Positions 59,584-64,000 of a stretch of DNA of 64,000 bases are shown here, in pieces. A program made the translations under genes and the position numbers. A model generated the notes under the pieces. It saw only the letters and a list, made by a program, of their open reading frames with translations. It had not been told where the DNA came from and did no database searches. The DNA is from Stentor coeruleus (Eukaryota > Ciliophora > Heterotrichea > Heterotrichida > Stentoridae): assembly GCA_001970955.1 (NCBI GenBank), contig MPUH01000189.1, positions 1-64,000 on the forward strand. Reading direction: 5' to 3'. Positions within the stretch are counted from its first letter, which is position 1, and every line of letters starts with the position of its first letter.

Positions 59584-60882
59584 ATGTCAGGAAAAAATTC
59601 TGCCGAGGCTACAAGAACTTTAAAACCACTGTTAGGACGTAAATTTGCCCCGATGACTGGTGCAGCGATGAGAAGAACTGGAGCATTAAAAACACCATAT
59701 ATTGAAGCTGAAATAACCCCAGTAGAAATCCCCCCAGCAAGTAAATCAAGCAATAGAGTGCACACATCATCAAGAAGTGGTGTAGGGTCTCGTAAAAATA
59801 TTCAACGTGGTGAAAGTTTGCAGATCAATAAAATCACTCGTGATACAGCTTGTAAAGAAATCCTCGAGCAAGGTTTTCCACAATCTTACATCGACCTCTT
59901 TTACATAACCCACGGTCACTTCTCAGAACTCGAAATCAAAGATTCCGCAATAACTTTCATCAAAGACAAACTTGTAAAAGCAGAAAAACTTAGCCAAGAA
60001 GATGATTTCTCAGAAAGTTTCAAAGTTTACCATGATCTAGGCAGTTTCTTTGACAAAATGGAAAAATATGATGCAGCAACGTACTTCTATGAAAGATGTG
60101 CAGGTATAGCCGGTAAAAAGTCTCTGCACATTGAAGAAGCTACAGCATATCAAGGTCTTGGCAACTGTGCCTATCAAACTAAAAACATAAGCAAAGCTAT
60201 CGAAATGTTTGAAAAAGGAGTTTATATATCAGAAGTCCATAAACTCAAACATTCCCTAATCACAATCAGCAAATCATTAACTGAAGTCTATCGTTTAGAA
60301 GCTGATAAACTTGAAGAAGAAGGTAAAGTAAGTGAAGCTTTAGAGCATCATATGAAATGCTTGGAAAGCTCAAAAATGGCTGAAGATGCAATATCACAAG
60401 GAAATTCATGCTATAGAGTTGGCATGGTGCATTTCAAACAAGAAAACTTTTTTAAAGCCCTTGAATATTTACAAAAGTATTTAGAATTATCTAGATCTTC
60501 TGATTTTATTGATGGGATTACAAATGCTTTAGGTAAACTTGCTGCTACTTACCAAGCTATGGGGAATATGCCACAAGCTATTAAGCATTTGGAACAATTG
60601 AACCATGAAGCTTCAGAAAATAATAAACATGCAGCTGAAGCTGAAGCATCGTTGAATCTTGGGCTTGTATATCAGAAGCAGGGGCATTTTAAAAAAGCAG
60701 TGGAGTTTTTAGAAAAGCATTTTAATTTGGTGAGGAAACTGCAGGATAGGTCACTTGTAGATGCGGCTAGGGTCAATTTGGGTGTTGCCCAAGCTAATTG
60801 TTCGATTAATAACTTTTCAAATGTACTTATGAGTAATTTGCAGAGTTTGATATTGTGGAAAAATAAAAGAAATAAGTTTTAG
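59584..60882 (+). CDS. TTC29: TTC29-like axonemal TPR protein
   Basis: A 432-residue protein. Residues 1-85 are basic and disordered. A helical leader (EILEQGFPQSYIDLFYI, about 98-114) is followed by six or seven TPR helix pairs (about 130-405): YHDLGSFFDKMEKYDAATYF, YQGLGNCAYQTKNISKAIEM, YRVGMVHFKQENFFKALEYL, LGKLAATYQAMGNMPQAIKH, LNLGLVYQKQGHFKKAVEFL. The C-terminus SNLQSLILWKNKRN matches the end of animal TTC29 (...LTSLNYLLSWKESRGN), and the leader resembles its GYHxSFVxLF segment. TTC29 is an axonemal protein required for sperm flagella and ciliary motility, linked to dynein or IFT cargo. Synonymous codons shift from C-rich at the 5' end to G-rich at the 3' end, as in other genes here. 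Confidence 0.85.
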   Translation: MSGKNSAEATRTLKPLLGRKFAPMTGAAMRRTGALKTPYIEAEITPVEIPPASKSSNRVHTSSRSGVGSRKNIQRGESLQINKITRDTACKEILEQGFPQSYIDLFYITHGHFSELEIKDSAITFIKDKLVKAEKLSQEDDFSESFKVYHDLGSFFDKMEKYDAATYFYERCAGIAGKKSLHIEEATAYQGLGNCAYQTKNISKAIEMFEKGVYISEVHKLKHSLITISKSLTEVYRLEADKLEEEGKVSEALEHHMKCLESSKMAEDAISQGNSCYRVGMVHFKQENFFKALEYLQKYLELSRSSDFIDGITNALGKLAATYQAMGNMPQAIKHLEQLNHEASENNKHAAEAEASLNLGLVYQKQGHFKKAVEFLEKHFNLVRKLQDRSLVDAARVNLGVAQANCSINNFSNVLMSNLQSLILWKNKRNKF

Positions 60883-61598
60883 TGCAGATAGGATAGATAT
60901 AGGATGATAAGTTTTTTGATGAGATGTAAGATAATGGGCATTAGGGTGTTAAAAGCAAAAGGGTTTACCTAATATCATGGATTTATTATGTTAAATAAAG
61001 ATTAGAAGTGAAAAATGTAGAATTTTTTGCAAATACTAAGTAGAGTAGAACTAAGATTTTCCCCTATAAATTAATGTATTTTTGGCCCTTCACACCCTGT
61101 TTTCACTTGCTCGACGGATTGCTAATCCAGATTTACAAGGTAAAAAACCCTGCTTAGTTCTACAATATCTCTAGCTAGAGTTTCAATCAATTAATATCAT
61201 CAGTTTTTCCCCATGATATTTAAATTTTTGATTTTTCAACTAGCAACCTTCTGACTCATTGATAGATGAATGGAGTCAAGTAATATTAGTCCCCTAAAGA
61301 AAAAGCTATTAAGTCTAATTTTCCTAATTAACGTTTTTCTCTAGTAATGATATTTCTACAGTTCCCGAAGACCCTAGCTTAGAAAGGAAACTTTATATGT
61401 GGGTAGAAAATATGTCTATTGATCACAAAATTTTAGTGGCCCTAACAGTAATGCAAGGCCTTTTAGGATGTATCATGCATAGATTCACCAATATCTATAC
61501 AAAAATAACATCCAAATTCTAACTTATACAAATCTCACAAAAATATCTTTAATCATTGTAGTCTTTATAAAATTTTATCTAATTAAAATTTGAAATAA
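60883..61598. other. Intergenic region with a possible small broken gene
   Basis: About 700 bp. It is purine-rich just after TTC29. The stretch 61080-61525 has higher GC than usual spacers and contains a coding-like small gene (see the separate entry). A segment near 61120 recalls a tRNA anticodon arm but no tRNA can be folded. Confidence 0.45.
61270..61522 (+). pseudogene. Possible small membrane-anchored gene with one frame change
   Basis: Frame 1 from ATG 61270 reads MESSNISPLKKKLLSLIFLI (a short basic N-terminus then a hydrophobic anchor). About 60 bp later another frame reads VPEDPSLERKLYMWVENMS and IDHKILVALTVMQGLLGCIM and ends at TAA 61520-61522. A one-base frame change between 61328 and 61342 would link them. 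A 16-nt intron would also correct the frame, but none with GT...AG of that length is present. Composition is protein-like. Either a broken gene or sequence error. Confidence 0.35.
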
Positions 61599-62834
61599 TT
61601 AAAATAAAGTGCAGCAGCATTTCTCATCATCTTCATTTTCACCTGCTGACGCAGACACCTTAGACTGAGTTACAACGTTTTTTGTATTATTAAAGTTATT
61701 TGAAGTAGAATCACTATTTTGATTTGGAGTTTTTGTCTTTGCAGAATTCTCATCAAGATTATCTTTAAGTAATTCAAACTTATATGATTGATCCTTTGAG
61801 TTCGTATTGAGTAGATAATCTTTAGTTTCGTCTTCTCCAAATTTTAATGTATTTTTAGGCCTTTCAGTCTGAGCTAAATTTCTGATATTTAATAAAAAGG
61901 ATTCATCTGGACGAATTTTTACACTTCCCCTAGTCTTCTTTTTATTTTCCATAAATTCAGGATCAGCATTTAAAGGCTTCGAATCTCTTCTAGATTCACA
62001 AGAGATACTTTCACTTGAATTATATATATCACTACTATATGACATACTTTTATTTATTTCTTTAGGCTTTTCATGCTCTAATACCTTTTCTTGCTTTTGA
62101 ATGTTAAGCGTATTTTCCATATTTAGATTGTCTGGTAATGAATCAAACACAACAATTACCTCAGCGCTTGAATAATTTTCATGATTTTGACTTGCATATT
62201 TATCTTGACCTCCTTTTGCAACATAAGCATGAGGCATATTGGTAAAACAATTTAGCCCTTTTTCTCCAATAAATAACTCACTTTTAGACATACTTTTGTA
62301 TTCCAAATATTCTCTAGCAAGAAAATCACACAAATTGCAATTTCCTTCAGTTAAGCAATCATTGCACAAAAAATGCTTGTGTGCACAAAAATTAATTGCA
62401 ATTTTATCTATGCAATATTCACATTTTATTTTCGAGATACTATTTCCTAAATGGATGATATCTGGATTTTCAGAATTGTAGCCTTCACTTATCAGAGTTT
62501 GCGTTTTTGGTAATTCTTCTATAATTTGTTGTCTAAATGACAAACTTCCATATAGGTCTATGGTTTTGTTTTTACATAAAGAACACTCCTTTTCACAATT
62601 CTCACAGAGAATGTGTCCACAAGGTGATAAGCCTTTTATTGTAATATCACTACAAACTTCACACTTTGACATGTCTATGATTTGGTTAACTGATACATTA
62701 GAATTGCAGTAGTGACATACAAGGATAGGGTTTAGCGCAAATTTATGGAATGCACAGACCCCATGATAAAGTGAATAATTGATTTTTGAGGTTTGGTCTT
62801 GATCGCAAAGGAGGCATTTAATATCGCAAAACAT
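61599..62834 (-). CDS. Cys-rich RING-like protein with CxxF prenylation box
   Basis: A 411-residue protein. The N-terminal third has three Cys/His modules: CLLC..H..C..H..CHYC (8-45), CEVC..CGHILCENCEKECSLC (56-88), CEYC..CAHKHFLCNDCLTEGNCNLC (133-170). The last two resemble RING-type zinc sites with CGH/CAH centres. Residues 175-395 are polar and disordered. The C-terminus DDEKCCCTLF carries a CaaX-type CTLF box after two further Cys, so prenylation plus palmitoylation and membrane attachment are inferred. Ykt6 in this window likewise ends CxxF. The role may be a membrane-tethered E3 ligase, which is unproven. Confidence 0.7.
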   Translation of the reverse strand: MFCDIKCLLCDQDQTSKINYSLYHGVCAFHKFALNPILVCHYCNSNVSVNQIIDMSKCEVCSDITIKGLSPCGHILCENCEKECSLCKNKTIDLYGSLSFRQQIIEELPKTQTLISEGYNSENPDIIHLGNSISKIKCEYCIDKIAINFCAHKHFLCNDCLTEGNCNLCDFLAREYLEYKSMSKSELFIGEKGLNCFTNMPHAYVAKGGQDKYASQNHENYSSAEVIVVFDSLPDNLNMENTLNIQKQEKVLEHEKPKEINKSMSYSSDIYNSSESISCESRRDSKPLNADPEFMENKKKTRGSVKIRPDESFLLNIRNLAQTERPKNTLKFGEDETKDYLLNTNSKDQSYKFELLKDNLDENSAKTKTPNQNSDSTSNNFNNTKNVVTQSKVSASAGENEDDEKCCCTLF

Positions 62835-63575
62835 ATATTATTGTTTAAATGAAATTTTAATTTTTATGCATTAGGTTGAAGTATATAATTATGAATGGAA
62901 ATAAGTTGATAGCTGGATTTAAAAATTTAATAAACAATTAGAAAGTTGTAAAATTATTATTGAATTAAACTAATGGATAAATAAAGTTAATTAAACTCTG
63001 AAGGGTTCATTCATTTTAAAAGGTTTAGCCCAGAGAATAAATCAAATATTTCGCCATGCTTCTATATTTTCCTCCAAGGGGCTTTAGGGAGTATTAGCCT
63101 TACCTTAGACAAAAAGAAGTCTATTTAGTAGAATAATACCTTTTTCTTAAGGCAAGGACTTAATTAAAGATAAAAATAGGATAACAAGAGAAGGATATGT
63201 GTTTCTGTGAAGCTTTCAAGACTAGCTATTCGAAGTCCTAAGAAGTCTAAAATCTAAACAAAGAATACATCAAGAAAAAGACACATTAAATGTAGTAATA
63301 TACATAGAAAATCAAATTAGAAACCTCCCATTGAAAAAGATGCAAAGAAATCATGTCAAAATATGGAATCAAAGATTATAAGAGATTATTAATGGAAGCG
63401 AATGGTTGAAGGCATCTGTTAAAAAAAGAAACAAATATAAAACAATAAAAAGATTTTAAAATTAAAATAGCAGTTGAACTATACCTAGCCATCAAAAAAT
63501 ATAAAAACACAGAAATACTGCTATATTTAATTTACAATTCAAACACGACTTTAGATACCAGGCTGATTTTTTTAA

Positions 63576-63938
63576 ATAAGTTCAGGATTAAACTTCACAA
63601 AATACTGTAAATGCTTAAAACATCAAATTACGAATCAAAAAAATTCTTACTGTCAGCATTGGACAGAAAACGGAAAATGCATTAGTGAATAATGCAAGGA
63701 ATGCAAAATTGAAAGATACGAAATAGAGAAAAAAACTCAAAAATATGCAAATGAAATAACCAAAACTTTTTCATTAGCGCATATCGTTTTATAGGATGAA
63801 GAATTTGAAAAAATACTTAGAGAAAAACAAGAAATAATAAAAATCGACAGAGAAATAAGAGCTTCATTACGAAAATATACTATAAAAGAAGAAAATCAAC
63901 AAGGGCTGGACAATAGTCAAGTGGTAATTACTAACTAA
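63576..63938 (+). pseudogene. Relic of a Cys-rich coding region with TAA and TAG
   Basis: One frame of about 120 codons ends at TAA 63936-63938. It reads KYCKCLKHQITNQKNSYCQ, HWTENGKC, then TAA, then CKECKIERYEIEKKTQKYAN, a Thr/Phe/Ser segment, a TAG, and DEEFEKILREKQEIIKIDRE. Only two stops interrupt it, both where Gln fits. CxC...C...C...CxxC spacing suggests a zinc site followed by a charged helix. A preceding segment in another frame appears to be its upstream part, implying a frame change at the T-run near 63568. No family recognised. Probably a decayed gene. Confidence 0.45.
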
Positions 63939-63946
63939 TACTAATA
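63898..63946 (+). repeat. Dispersed repeat, copy B
   Basis: AACAAGGGCTGGACAATAGT continues CAAGTGGTAATTACTAAC and ends ATACTAAT. It matches most positions of copy A at 52889-52942 (minus strand), with substitutions and a small gap. It overlaps the end of the Cys-rich relic. Confidence 0.6.
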
Positions 63947-64000
63947 GTAGTTTTTTTACATAATTCATTAACTAGTTATCTCTTTTATAAGACTAAGGTT

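Larger units (their letters stand above)
62835..64000. other. Right-edge region with a Cys-rich relic and dispersed repeat
   Basis: About 1.15 kb. It holds a coding-like stretch (63576-63938) with two in-frame stops and copy B of a dispersed repeat at its end. Upstream 63440-63570 also reads like protein (LYLAIKKYKNTEILLYLIYN) in a different frame. No intact gene. Confidence 0.45.

Noticed and set aside
61110-61140. tRNA-Ser(GCU)-like anticodon arm (ACGGATTGCTAATCC)
   Set aside because: No matching acceptor stem, D arm or TTCGA-type T loop can be found around it; it lies in coding-like DNA.

Overview
The window looks like macronuclear DNA of a heterotrich ciliate, most likely Stentor or a close relative. 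It is very AT-rich, with short gaps between genes and mostly uninterrupted reading frames. All three stop codons end genes, as in the standard code. Four introns of exactly 15 nt (GT...ATTTAG) can be placed because removing them restores conserved protein: two in STT3, one in an alpha/beta hydrolase and one in a cyclic-nucleotide-binding protein. Heterotrichs are known for 15-16 nt introns, and Stentor among them keeps the standard code. I ran no search, so the genus is an inference.

Layout. 1-11 kb: a PIN/auxin-carrier-like transporter, a membrane protein with a Ser/Lys tail, YKT6 sharing a 19-bp divergent gap with a small Cys-containing protein, a patatin-like protein whose nucleophile is Gly, and several small unknown proteins. 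11-18 kb: basic and GTGRDTYI-repeat proteins, then one long PAS/multi-membrane TmcB-like gene cut in two by an assembly artefact. 18-28 kb: a MORN protein, STT3, a RING-CH membrane ligase and a broken GID8-like gene. 28.8-37.8 kb: the most striking part, a tandem pair of giant proteins joining WD40 repeats, an ankyrin-like linker, a TRP-like channel and a C-terminal Cys/His zinc region. 39-49 kb: an ABHD1/3-type hydrolase, a mitotic cyclin, a kinase frame with two in-frame stops, a cyclic-nucleotide-binding protein and ERH. 50-64 kb: a WD40 propeller, zinc-finger proteins, a twin-FHA protein and TTC29.

The genes do not form one pathway; this is ordinary ciliate housekeeping, signalling and cilium content. 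Several proteins appear lipid-anchored (four MG...C N-termini, two CxxF C-termini), and TTC29 and perhaps others belong to the cilium. The gaps hold several stretches that read like protein but carry in-frame TAA/TAG, often where Gln would fit. These may be decaying genes or, less likely, recoded ones. No rRNA, convincing tRNA, CRISPR array or intact mobile element was seen. The two N characters (16126, 25020) are each flanked by a direct duplication and are assembly joins.
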